NCBI GenBank assembly: GCA_038329845.1
Contig: JBBQNJ010000005.1
Span: 22,617 to 86,616 of the forward strand
DNA length: 64,000 nucleotides
Direction: 5' to 3'
DNA from: JBBQNJ01 sp038329845
Lineage (GTDB): Bacteria; Planctomycetota; Phycisphaerae; Tepidisphaerales; Tepidisphaeraceae
In this document: positions 51,269 to 58,880 of the stretch, in pieces
Layout of the letters: every line of letters starts with the position of its first letter
Numbering within the stretch: position 1 is the stretch's first letter
Notes under the pieces: generated by a model
What the model was told of the DNA's origin: nothing
The model's input: only the letters and a program-made list of their open reading frames with translations
Databases searched by the model: none
Made by a program: the position numbers and the translations under genes

Positions 51269-51814
51269 CTAAAGCGTCGCCGGATGCGTCGCGACCAGCG
51301 GGCGGTCGTTGGCCGCGGCCCGGGCCCCGCGCGGCAGCCCGATCGTTTTGGCGCTGATCTTGTCCTGCAACCGCATGATCCCCTCGATCAGCGCCTCCGG
51401 CCGCGGCGGGCAGCCGGGGACATACACATCCACCGGCACGATCAGGTCCACCCCCTTGACGACGTTGTAGCCGTATTTGAAATACGGCCCGCCCCCAACG
51501 GTGCAGGCGCCCATGGCGATGACATACTTGGGATCGGGCATCTGGTGATACAGCCGCTTGACCCGCGAGGCCATTTTGTAGTTGACGGTCCCGGCGACGA
51601 TCATCAGATCGCTTTGCCGCGGGCTGGCGCGGAACGCCCCGGCCCCGAAGCGGTCCAGGTCATAGCGCGATGCCCCCACCGCCATCATCTCGATGGCGCA
51701 GCATGCCAACCCGAACGTCATCGGCCAAAGCGAGTTCTTCCGGGCCCAGTTGATCCCGAAATCCAGGCTGGTGACGATCAACCCTTCTTCAAACCGATTC
51801 TCGATCCATGACAT
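51269..51814 (-). CDS. nuoB: NADH-quinone oxidoreductase subunit B
   Basis: A 181-residue Fe-S subunit that holds cluster N2. The motif WPMTFGLACCAIEMM contains the paired Cys ligands, followed by RQSDLMIVAGTVNYKMA, YVIAMGACTVGGGPYF and VDVYVPGCPPRPEALIEGI, which supply the other two Cys. Complex I couples NADH oxidation to proton pumping. No other nuo gene is nearby, which is unusual, as nuoB normally sits between nuoA and nuoC. The ATG at 51814 has AAAGG eight bases upstream. Confidence 0.96.
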   Translation of the reverse strand: MSWIENRFEEGLIVTSLDFGINWARKNSLWPMTFGLACCAIEMMAVGASRYDLDRFGAGAFRASPRQSDLMIVAGTVNYKMASRVKRLYHQMPDPKYVIAMGACTVGGGPYFKYGYNVVKGVDLIVPVDVYVPGCPPRPEALIEGIMRLQDKISAKTIGLPRGARAAANDRPLVATHPATL

Positions 51815-52095
51815 CTCAAACACCTTTCCCGTTGCGGAGGTTTAAACGCGAAGACGCGAAGTGGCGAAGGGAAGACCTCGTTTCTCGGCTCGGTCGTCCT
51901 CCAGGATAATCCGCGATAATCCGCCACCTCGCCGACCCTTTTTCACCGCGAAGACGCGAAGGGCACGAAGAACAGAGCGAGCATCCGGTACACAAGGCCT
52001 GCTCTTGCCTTCCGGGCTTTCACACCGCCTAGGGCGGCGGCGCCATATTCATTCCTCTTTGTGCCTCCGCGCCTTTATGCCTCCGCGCCTTCGCC
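51815..52095. other. Gap with GCGAAG-type low-complexity repeats
   Basis: The stretch holds AACGCGAAGACGCGAAGTGG (51842), CACCGCGAAGACGCGAAGGG (51946) and, inverted, CCTCCGCGCCTTTATGCC followed by TCCGCGCCTTCG (52060-52092). The same simple motif occurs after leuD, in the tail of nfo, and near 27640 and 56200. No gene. Confidence 0.6.
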
Positions 52096-54090
52096 TTACG
52101 ATCTCCCCATCATTCTCGCGATATCCTGATACGTCACGAGCAGAAAAACGCCCAGGATCAGCGCCATCCCGATCACCTGCGCGATCGACTGCGCCCGCGG
52201 GCTCAGCGGCTTGCCTTTGATCTTTTCGATCAGCAAAAAAGTGAACAGCCCGCCGTCCACGATCGGGATCGGCAAAAAGTTCACCACCGCCAGGTTCGCG
52301 CTGATCATCGCCAGAAACCAGATCAGCCAGTCGGTCCCCTTGTACGCAAACTTGGTCCCGGCGTCGAAAATCCCCAGCGGGCCCATCAGGTTCTTATGGC
52401 TGATGTCCCCGGTGAACATTCGCTGAAGCGTCAGATAAAACTGGAGAATGAAGTCGCGCGTCTCGATCGCGCCCCACGCCGCGGCGGTGAGCGGATTGGA
52501 CGTCTTTCGCACCTCGATCCGCTCGCCAAGCATCAGATGAGTGGTGTAGCGCATGTCCCGAATCGCCGCCAGCGATTCGGCGGGCAAGGTCAGAGTGAAC
52601 TGCTCATCGCTACCGCGCGGCGTCTGCGCCACGATTTTCATCGACTGCCCGAAATCGATCTTCGCCATCGCCTCGCGCACGTCGAACCAGGTGGATACAT
52701 CTTGGCCGTTGATCGACACCAGCCGAGAGTTCTTCGGGATTTGCAGCGACGCCGCGGCGCTGGCGGGTTGCACGCCCGCGACCACCGCGTGACGCTCATC
52801 GTATCCCAGCCCGATTCCCATTCCCCGCCGGCCCTTGCCTACCGACAGCGACGGAATGATCGGCTCGACCGTGACCGACTCACCCTGGCGCAGCACCGTC
52901 AGCTCGACCGCCTGCCCTGCCTCACCCGCCTTGTTCAGCGCCTGCATCAATTCCGATGTCGTCGGCGCGATCAGCAAATCGGTCCCCATTTTCGCCGACT
53001 CGACCACATCCCCGGGTAGAATCTTCCCGCGCGCCGGGCTGTTCGGCAGCACCGTCTCGACGCGCACGCGCGGGATCAATCCGGCGATCGCAAGGTCGTC
53101 GCCGTCGAACGAGCGGGCGAAGTGCGGCTCGACTTGCGCGATCCGCTGATCGCCCTTGGCGTCGCGGATCGTGATCTTCACCGGCTGCCCGCCCGATGCC
53201 TGCACGGCGTGGTCCAGCTTGTAGTAGTCATCCTCGCCCACCCCCTCGCCGTCCACCGCCACGATCGTGTCGCCCGGCGCCACCGCCAGCGCGCCCGCCG
53301 TCAGCAACTCGGTGTTCCAGTCTCCCTTGATCGCCTGAAAATCGCGGACCTTCAGCCCCTTCAGTGCCCGCGGCGGCTCGATCCCGATCCGCAAAAACTC
53401 ATTGCTGTCGCGCCCCGGACGACGCGGCGTGATCTGCAGCGTCTGCTCCTGCCCATCGGCGCGCCGAACCGTGATCGGAACCGTCTGCCCCTCGGAAACC
53501 AGCGCTGGATAAAGCGTGATTTTCGTGAAATCCAATTGCGGACGCCCGTCGAAGCTGAGAATCCGATCACCCACTTCCAGCCCCGCGGCCTGGGCCGGCG
53601 ACCCGGCGGCGATCCCGCCCACCACCGTCGGCGGGGCGTTGAACCCGATCAGAAACAGCACCATGAACCCGATCCCCGCCAGCAGCACGTTCATCACCAC
53701 CCCGGCCGAGACGATCACCATCCGCTTGCCGATGCTCTTTTTGTTGTATGCCCGCGGATCCTCGGCCACCGCGTTGGGCTTGAGATCATCCTGCCCCAGC
53801 ATCTTCACGTACCCGCCCAGAGGGATCCAGTTCAACCGATATTCGGTCTCGCCGTACCGGCTGATGTCCACCCCCTCGGCCGCCAGCCGTTCGAGCCGCG
53901 CCGCGCTGGAACCGGGGGTGAACCCCAACCCCTTGCGCCACGACAGCAGCGCGTGCCCGAATCCCACCGCGAACTGCTCGACCCGCACGTCGGCCCATTT
54001 GGCGGCAAGAAAATGGCCCAGCTCGTGCCAGAAAATCACGAATCCGAAACCTAAAACCAGCAAGGCAATATTCAACACCGATTCAAGCAT
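52096..54090 (-). CDS. rseP: Site-2 protease RseP with several PDZ domains
   Basis: A 664-residue inner-membrane zinc protease. The first helix carries FVIFWHELGHFLAAKW (HExxH, residues 22-26); the late motif NFLPIPIVDGGLF stands for the usual NxxPxPxLDGG. Between them lie membrane helices (VSAGVVMNVLLAGIGFMVL) and at least three PDZ-like repeats (around APPTVVGGIAAGSPAQAAGLEVGD, TAGALAVAPGDTIVAVDGEG, and AGVQPASAAASLQIPKNSRLVSING). RseP cuts signal peptides or anti-sigma factors inside the membrane. The protein is some 200 residues longer than E. coli RseP because of the extra PDZ part. It follows dxr by 19 bases, the usual planctomycete and bacterial order (dxr-rseP). Confidence 0.93.
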   Translation of the reverse strand: MLESVLNIALLVLGFGFVIFWHELGHFLAAKWADVRVEQFAVGFGHALLSWRKGLGFTPGSSAARLERLAAEGVDISRYGETEYRLNWIPLGGYVKMLGQDDLKPNAVAEDPRAYNKKSIGKRMVIVSAGVVMNVLLAGIGFMVLFLIGFNAPPTVVGGIAAGSPAQAAGLEVGDRILSFDGRPQLDFTKITLYPALVSEGQTVPITVRRADGQEQTLQITPRRPGRDSNEFLRIGIEPPRALKGLKVRDFQAIKGDWNTELLTAGALAVAPGDTIVAVDGEGVGEDDYYKLDHAVQASGGQPVKITIRDAKGDQRIAQVEPHFARSFDGDDLAIAGLIPRVRVETVLPNSPARGKILPGDVVESAKMGTDLLIAPTTSELMQALNKAGEAGQAVELTVLRQGESVTVEPIIPSLSVGKGRRGMGIGLGYDERHAVVAGVQPASAAASLQIPKNSRLVSINGQDVSTWFDVREAMAKIDFGQSMKIVAQTPRGSDEQFTLTLPAESLAAIRDMRYTTHLMLGERIEVRKTSNPLTAAAWGAIETRDFILQFYLTLQRMFTGDISHKNLMGPLGIFDAGTKFAYKGTDWLIWFLAMISANLAVVNFLPIPIVDGGLFTFLLIEKIKGKPLSPRAQSIAQVIGMALILGVFLLVTYQDIARMMGRS

Positions 54091-54109
54091 GAAGATTCCC
54101 GTGAACAAC

Positions 54110-55336
54110 TCATGAAGCCGACATCGGCGCCGATGCCGGCGAATGAAGATTCGACGCCGACGACACGCCGCTTTCTAACGACGCAATCCACTCGCCAGCG
54201 CGCTTCCGCCCCCAGCGGTCGGCCGATAGCAACGCCGCCAACGAGGGCGCCTGCTCGACACGATGCTCGTCAATTGTAAGCTCGACCACCCGCGAAATTC
54301 CCCCGAACGCGATTTTCCCGGCCAAGAACCCCGCCACCGCTACCTCATTGGCCGCGTTGAGCACCGCCCCGCTCGTCCCGCCCGCCGCCGCAACCTCATA
54401 CGCCAGCCGAAGCGCCGGGAACCGCTGGAAATCCGGCGGCTCGAACCGCAGACTCCATGAGTCTTCCCAGTTCATCCGGCGCGACGGCCCGTCCAGCCGA
54501 TCGGGATGCGTCAAGGCGTATTGGATCGGCGTTTTCATGTCCGGCGGCGAAAGCTGGGCGATGACCGACCCATCCACGAACTCGACCATCGAGTGCACGA
54601 TCGACTCGGGGTGGATCACGATCCGCACCTGCTCGGGCGCCAGGTCGAACAGCCAGCAGGCCTCGATCAGCTCCAACGCCTTGTTGAACATCGTCGCCGA
54701 ATCGATCGTGATTTTGCTGCCCATCGACCAGGTGGGATGATTCAGCGCCTCGGCCACGGTGGCGCGATCGATCTGCTCGCGGGTGGCGCTGCGGAACGGT
54801 CCGCCGCTGGCCGTGAGAATCACCCGGCGAACCTCGTCGCGCCGCCCGGCGAGCATCGCCTGGTAAATCGCCGAATGCTCCGAATCCACCGGCAACAACT
54901 TGACATTCCGACGCCGCGACTCGGGGATCAAGATCGACCCGGCGACCACCAACGCCTCTTTATTCGCCAGCGCCAACGTCTTGCCCGATTCCACCGCCGC
55001 CAGTGCCGCCCCCAGCCCCGCCGCCCCCACGATCGCGGCCAGAACGATGTCCACATCGTCGCGCCGAACCATCTCGACCAGGCCCGCCTCGCCGTAATAA
55101 AGACGGCAACCCAACTGCTCGATCCGGTGGATCGTCGCCGCGTCGATGTCGTGGGAATCGGCGGTGATGGCGACGGCCGACGGGCCGAATCGCCGCGCCT
55201 GCTCGAACAATTTTTCGATTTGGCGATGCCCGCTCAAGGCAACAGCGCGGAAAGGCTCACCGAGGCGCTCGACGACCTCCAGGGCATTGCACCCGATCGA
55301 GCCGGTCGATCCCAGGATGGCCACGCGCTTGCTCAA
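54110..55336 (-). CDS. dxr: 1-deoxy-D-xylulose 5-phosphate reductoisomerase
   Basis: A 408-residue MEP-pathway enzyme that turns DXP into MEP with NADPH and a divalent metal. Motifs: VAILGSTGSIGCNALEVV, ALANKEALVVAG, LLPVDSEHSAIYQ with the metal ligands, ILTASGGPF, NHPTWSMGSKITIDSATMFNKALELIEA and VIHPESIVHSMVEF. The start is unclear: no ATG fits, so I take the TTG at 55336 (SKRVAILGSTG). The frame is open further upstream only through tandem-repeat DNA. The C-terminal ~15 residues are Ser/Ala-rich. rseP follows 19 bases later on the same strand. Confidence 0.95.
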   Translation of the reverse strand: MSKRVAILGSTGSIGCNALEVVERLGEPFRAVALSGHRQIEKLFEQARRFGPSAVAITADSHDIDAATIHRIEQLGCRLYYGEAGLVEMVRRDDVDIVLAAIVGAAGLGAALAAVESGKTLALANKEALVVAGSILIPESRRRNVKLLPVDSEHSAIYQAMLAGRRDEVRRVILTASGGPFRSATREQIDRATVAEALNHPTWSMGSKITIDSATMFNKALELIEACWLFDLAPEQVRIVIHPESIVHSMVEFVDGSVIAQLSPPDMKTPIQYALTHPDRLDGPSRRMNWEDSWSLRFEPPDFQRFPALRLAYEVAAAGGTSGAVLNAANEVAVAGFLAGKIAFGGISRVVELTIDEHRVEQAPSLAALLSADRWGRKRAGEWIASLESGVSSASNLHSPASAPMSAS

Positions 55337-55365
55337 GCCGGGCACTATACTCGACTGCCGCGCCC

Positions 55366-55530
55366 TCTCAACCCGCCACGACAATCGCCGCCACAGGCCG
55401 GCTTTGGCGGCCCCGCGGGTGCCTTGGCTGTGGATCCTCTCGACCCGCCACGACAAATACCCCACGGACCGGCTTTGGCGGCCCGGGGGGTGCCTTGGCT
55501 GTGGATCCTCTCAACCCGCCACGACAATCG
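55366..55530. repeat. About 72-bp tandem repeat upstream of dxr
   Basis: The landmark ACCCGCCACGACA occurs at 55371, 55443 and 55514 (periods of 72 and 71), with CCGGCTTTGGCGGCCC and GGTGCCTTGGCTGTGGATCC in the first two units. About 2.3 units in total. The dxr frame is open through the array. Confidence 0.85.
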
Positions 55531-55560
55531 CCCTCGCGGGCCGGGGCCGATCTCTCGGCG

Positions 55561-55740
55561 TTACTTGCGATCTCCCGCACCCGCCATCGCCCCCGCCATC
55601 GCCGTCTTGGCCGCGCGGGCTTCGGGAACCCGGAACATCGTCTGGCAATGCTGGCACTTGACCAGCTTGCCCCGCACATCCTCCGGGACCGTCAACATTT
55701 TCCGACAACGAAGATTTGGACAAATCATCTGCACCGCCAT
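55561..55740 (-). CDS. Small zinc-ribbon protein
   Basis: A 59-residue protein, MAVQMICPNLRCRKMLTVPE and onwards, with a CPNLRC and a CQHC pair about 20 residues apart. This is the pattern of MJ0042-type or general zinc-ribbon domains (C-x4-C and C-x2-C here), with the typical strand VRGKLVKCQHCQTMFRVP. The rest is Ala/Gly-rich. Small ribbons of this kind are widespread in planctomycetes, either alone or at the start of larger proteins. The ATG at 55740 is clear, but the ribosome site is weak. The gene is too short for usual length cutoffs and could be missed in annotation. Confidence 0.75.
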   Translation of the reverse strand: MAVQMICPNLRCRKMLTVPEDVRGKLVKCQHCQTMFRVPEARAAKTAMAGAMAGAGDRK

Positions 55741-56240
55741 GGCCGACTCCAGATAAGGCTTCCCTCAGCCTTGTATCGACCCTGCGCTCCGCCTTCTTAA
55801 GATCACCACCGGACCGAATCGGTCCCCAACGGATTGCGAATCCCGGAGCGGCAATGAATGCCGACGAGGACGTCGACGTTCCTGACATCCCCCTTCCCTC
55901 ATGAGCGCGGGGCGCCGTCGAAATCAGAAATCTCCCCTTTTCAACCGCGAACGACCCAACCACCCCCCCCACCCCCCCAGACTTACCGACTTCTCCCCGC
56001 TGATGCCTCCGTTCGCATCCCAGGAATTTCTTCGCGACACGGCACAATCCCCCCCCTCGTTGCAGGCCAAGCAAAAAAACTCCTTCGTGTCATTCGCGAC
56101 TTCGTGGTGAAAAATCCCCCGAAAACCCCGAATAACCCCCGCCACGAATTCACAACTCATCATGCCGAAACGATCGGGGCACCCCTCTCTTCTTCGCCCC
56201 TTCGCCGCTTCGCGGTTCAAATTCTTTATGAACTCCCCTC
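55741..56240. other. Gene-free stretch with simple repeats
   Basis: About 500 bases without a gene that I can support. It holds a C-rich run (CCACCCCCCCCACCCCCCCAG near 55965), and CTTCGCCCCTTCGCCGCTTC at about 56196, an inverted form of the GCGAAG-type repeat. Its end precedes the stop of the kinase-like gene. Confidence 0.5.
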
Positions 56241-56966
56241 CTACCACTCGACCGTTTCGAGGTGGCGGGCGATGTCGCCGGCGCTGCTGAAGCGTTCGAG
56301 GATCAGGGTATCGCGCAGTCCGCGGATGATGTCCTTGACCACTTTAGGCTGGGCCGCGTAGTGCTGCCGCCCGCCGACGATGGCGTGGAACACCTGGATC
56401 AGGTTCAGCACGTCCTTGCGGATTTTGCCCCGGGTGGGGCGGCCAAGGTCGAAAAAGTCGAGCAGTTTGACTTCGAAGCCGATGCCCTGGCGTCGGATCA
56501 TGATGTTGTCATCGTGGATGTCGCCGTGGTATTCGCCGCGGGCGTGAATGGGGGCGATCCCCTTGGTCAGCGCGTGCAGCACATGCAGGGCCTCGAAGGC
56601 GCTCAGCCGCTCGCCGGGCTGAGCCCGCAAAAACTCCGACAGCTTTCGTCCCTCGACCAATTCGCTGATCACCACCGTCACCTTTCGCCGTTTGACGTAG
56701 GCGATCTCCTGGTGGTGATACTGCATCAGGATCGGGCAATGGCGCAATGCGTCGAGCTTGCGGGCATAGGCGATCGCGGCCCGTCCCAGCGGATCACGGT
56801 GGGGATAATAAAACTTGGCGGCGCGGCGGATCCCGGTGGATCGCTCGCGAATGACGTAGACTTCGCCTTCCCAGCCACTGCCGAGCAGGCGTTCAATCTC
56901 GTATTTCCCGGCGACGCTGCGGCCGGGAGGGAAGTCGAACCTTTTGACTTTGCTGGGACGGTACAT
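56241..56966 (-). CDS. Serine/threonine protein kinase-like protein
   Basis: A 241-residue kinase fold. It shows YEIERLLGSGWEGEVYVIRE (G-loop) and RRAAKFYYPH with the Lys, although the following acidic residue is not obvious. VVISELVEGRKLSEFL is the hinge, and the catalytic loop is YHGDIHDDNIMI (HGD in place of HRD, Asn conserved). The metal-binding site is LDFFDLG (DFF in place of DFG). The changes leave the Asp of HxD and the DxG Asp in place, so weak activity is possible. There is no membrane segment or sensor domain. Kinase-like ABC1/RIO-type enzymes are another option. Confidence 0.75.
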   Translation of the reverse strand: MYRPSKVKRFDFPPGRSVAGKYEIERLLGSGWEGEVYVIRERSTGIRRAAKFYYPHRDPLGRAAIAYARKLDALRHCPILMQYHHQEIAYVKRRKVTVVISELVEGRKLSEFLRAQPGERLSAFEALHVLHALTKGIAPIHARGEYHGDIHDDNIMIRRQGIGFEVKLLDFFDLGRPTRGKIRKDVLNLIQVFHAIVGGRQHYAAQPKVVKDIIRGLRDTLILERFSSAGDIARHLETVEW

Positions 56967-57079
56967 AACGACGCCGACAAGCCTACGCGCCGATCGCGCC
57001 CTCGCCAAGCGCGGACAGGGCCTTGCCCGCCGGTCGAAGCGGGATCAGGCGCGGCGACGGGCGGGATCGGCTCTATTGC

Positions 57080-57526
57080 TCAGCTCGCCGGCGCGGGGTC
57101 GTCATTTCGCAGACTTTCCTTGCAGATATCGCAGCGATAGTCATTCGCCTGGCATGTGGAAATTCGTTTTTGCAGCAGTTCGAGGATCAGTTCGTCGATC
57201 CCAAGGGTGGGGGTCACGTGATATCGCGTGCCGGGATGACGGGCCGCGGCATCGGCGGTGAGGCGGGGAATGTCCTGGGTCCAATGTTTTCCGGGGCCGA
57301 GGAAAAACGGGCAGACGATCACCCGGCGGGCACCGCGCTGGACGCAGCGATCAAACGCCGATCCGATCGACGGTTCGGCGAGTTCCATGTGGGCCGGCTC
57401 GACGATCTGGTGTTCACGGGAGAACCGGTCGGCAAAACAGCGCACCAGTTCCTCGAGCAATTGGTTGCTCTGGTCGCGCCGGGAACCATGATCCACGATG
57501 ATGACGCCGGTCGGGAGCGAAGACAT
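57080..57526 (-). CDS. CbiX/SirB-type sirohydrochlorin chelatase-like protein
   Basis: A 148-residue single-domain chelatase. Motifs: VIIVDHGSRRDQSNQLLEEL with the metal-binding His, VEPAHMELAEPSIGSAFDRC with the second His, and ARRVIVCPFFLGPGKHWTQDIPRL with its ligand. CbiX/SirB inserts cobalt or iron into sirohydrochlorin for cobalamin or siroheme. The C terminus has three Cys (C-x6-C-x2-C, around residue 135) that could hold a metal or cluster. The ATG at 57526 fits the family; an ATG at 57547 would add seven residues. It is alone on this strand with a sugar isomerase upstream. Confidence 0.85.
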   Translation of the reverse strand: MSSLPTGVIIVDHGSRRDQSNQLLEELVRCFADRFSREHQIVEPAHMELAEPSIGSAFDRCVQRGARRVIVCPFFLGPGKHWTQDIPRLTADAAARHPGTRYHVTPTLGIDELILELLQKRISTCQANDYRCDICKESLRNDDPAPAS

Positions 57527-57622
57527 GGAGAATGCGATTCCTTTCATCGCTTGGACATGAACGAGCGCGGCGATCGATCGGGATTGCCGGGATCGACTCG
57601 CGGGCGATACTTCGCATGCGCT

Positions 57623-58498
57623 TTACACCGGGTTGGCGATGAACGGCCCGCCGCGGCAGTGTTTGAGGTAATTCAGTGCGTAAACCTGGCCGGTCATCTC
57701 CAGGTTTTCGCGGTAGACCGGATCGTGCCAGCCCTCGATGTCGATAGCGCCGGTCCACTTGGCCATGCGCAGGATCGAGATCACATCGGTCCAGTTGGTG
57801 TCGCCGAAGCCGGGATGGCGATGCCAGACGTAGGGCTTTCCGCCGCGAATCCCGTGTTCGCTGATCACGTCCCAGGCGACGGTGGCGTCTTTGCCGTGGA
57901 CGTGGAAGATTTTCCCGATCCACTTGCGAAGCTGGGGCAGCGGATCGACCAGCGACACAAGCTGGTGGCACGGCTCCCACTCCAGGCCCAGGGCCTCGCT
58001 GGGCACCTCATTGAACATCATCTCCCAGGCCTGCGGTGAGTGGGCGATGTTCCACTTGGGTGCATCCCATCGCCCCCCCATGTCGCAGTTTTCCCAGGCG
58101 ATCCGCACCCCGGAGCCCTCGGCCCGCTTGGCCAGTTCGCCCCAGACCTCCTTGTATTTCGGCATCGACTGCGGAAGCGGCTGGCCCTCGATCGCCCCGG
58201 CGAATCCGCAGACCATGTTGCAGTTGAATAACTTCGCCGAGTCGATGCAGCGGGCGAAGTCCTTGGCGCACTGCTCGTCCTGGAGCGGGTTGCCGAACAT
58301 CCCGATCGAGCTGATGGTGGCTTTGCCCGCCACCGCTTCGTTGATCTGGTTGGCCGACTTCTCGAGGTCCAGGTCCCCGATCTTCTGCCAGATCATCAAC
58401 TGAAACGACTCGAAGCCATGGGGAAGAATCTGCTTGATGTAATCGGCACCCTTGCTCATTTGGGCGATCGTCCCGATCCGAATATCTTGATGCGACAT
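57623..58498 (-). CDS. Sugar phosphate isomerase/epimerase (xylose isomerase-like TIM barrel)
   Basis: A 291-residue TIM barrel. It starts RIGTIAQMSKGADYIKQILPHGF and has VCGFAGAIEGQPLP, GVRIAWENCDMGG with the metal-binding Glu, LGLEWEPCHQLV, KIFHVHGKDATV with the metal-binding His, and GAIDIEGWHDPVY near the end. It is a different subtype from the one at 3675, being about 40 residues longer. Family members act on sugars, polyols or inososes in the cytoplasm. The ATG at 58498 is followed by normal family sequence; no partner gene is visible. Confidence 0.85.
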   Translation of the reverse strand: MSHQDIRIGTIAQMSKGADYIKQILPHGFESFQLMIWQKIGDLDLEKSANQINEAVAGKATISSIGMFGNPLQDEQCAKDFARCIDSAKLFNCNMVCGFAGAIEGQPLPQSMPKYKEVWGELAKRAEGSGVRIAWENCDMGGRWDAPKWNIAHSPQAWEMMFNEVPSEALGLEWEPCHQLVSLVDPLPQLRKWIGKIFHVHGKDATVAWDVISEHGIRGGKPYVWHRHPGFGDTNWTDVISILRMAKWTGAIDIEGWHDPVYRENLEMTGQVYALNYLKHCRGGPFIANPV

Positions 58499-58880
58499 AG
58501 AAAAAATCCTTTTGTGGATTCACTAAGGTATCGTCCCGGCATCGGCGGTCAAGAATGAGGATGCTCGTTTCCATAAGCGGACTGGAGAAAGCGGACATCC
58601 AGAACATTCCGGTGGCTTTGCCGCCGGAGGAGAATCGGTCAGAGCGCAGTGCGGATGGGGTGTATGGCCCGCGCGGGAATATTCTGGCTGTCCCCGTTGT
58701 CCCCCCTCATTCGAGCTCCCCAGAGATGTCCGCCCTGGCAGCGGCGACACGAATTCAAAATGCCAGTGGCCGCGCGGGGATTTTGGGAATACAGTTGGCG
58801 GCTTGTGGACGAGGCTGGTTTGGCGGGAGATGGGCGGCCATCTTTGCGAACCGGCGGGTCTGTAAGCCAATGGGAAAACC
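58499..58880. other. Gene-free stretch between divergent genes
   Basis: About 380 bases between the isomerase and ctaA. It contains a ~103-bp palindromic unit of the GACATCC family (58593-58695), listed separately. The promoters of both genes should lie here; I cannot place them with confidence. Confidence 0.5.
58593..58695. repeat. Palindromic unit with GGACATCCAGAACATTCC ends
   Basis: The left end GGACATCCAGAACATTCC (58593-58610) and the right end GGGAATATTCTGGCTGTCC (58675-58693) are near-inverted copies about 100 bases apart. Its size matches the unit at 4661-4762. Confidence 0.75.
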
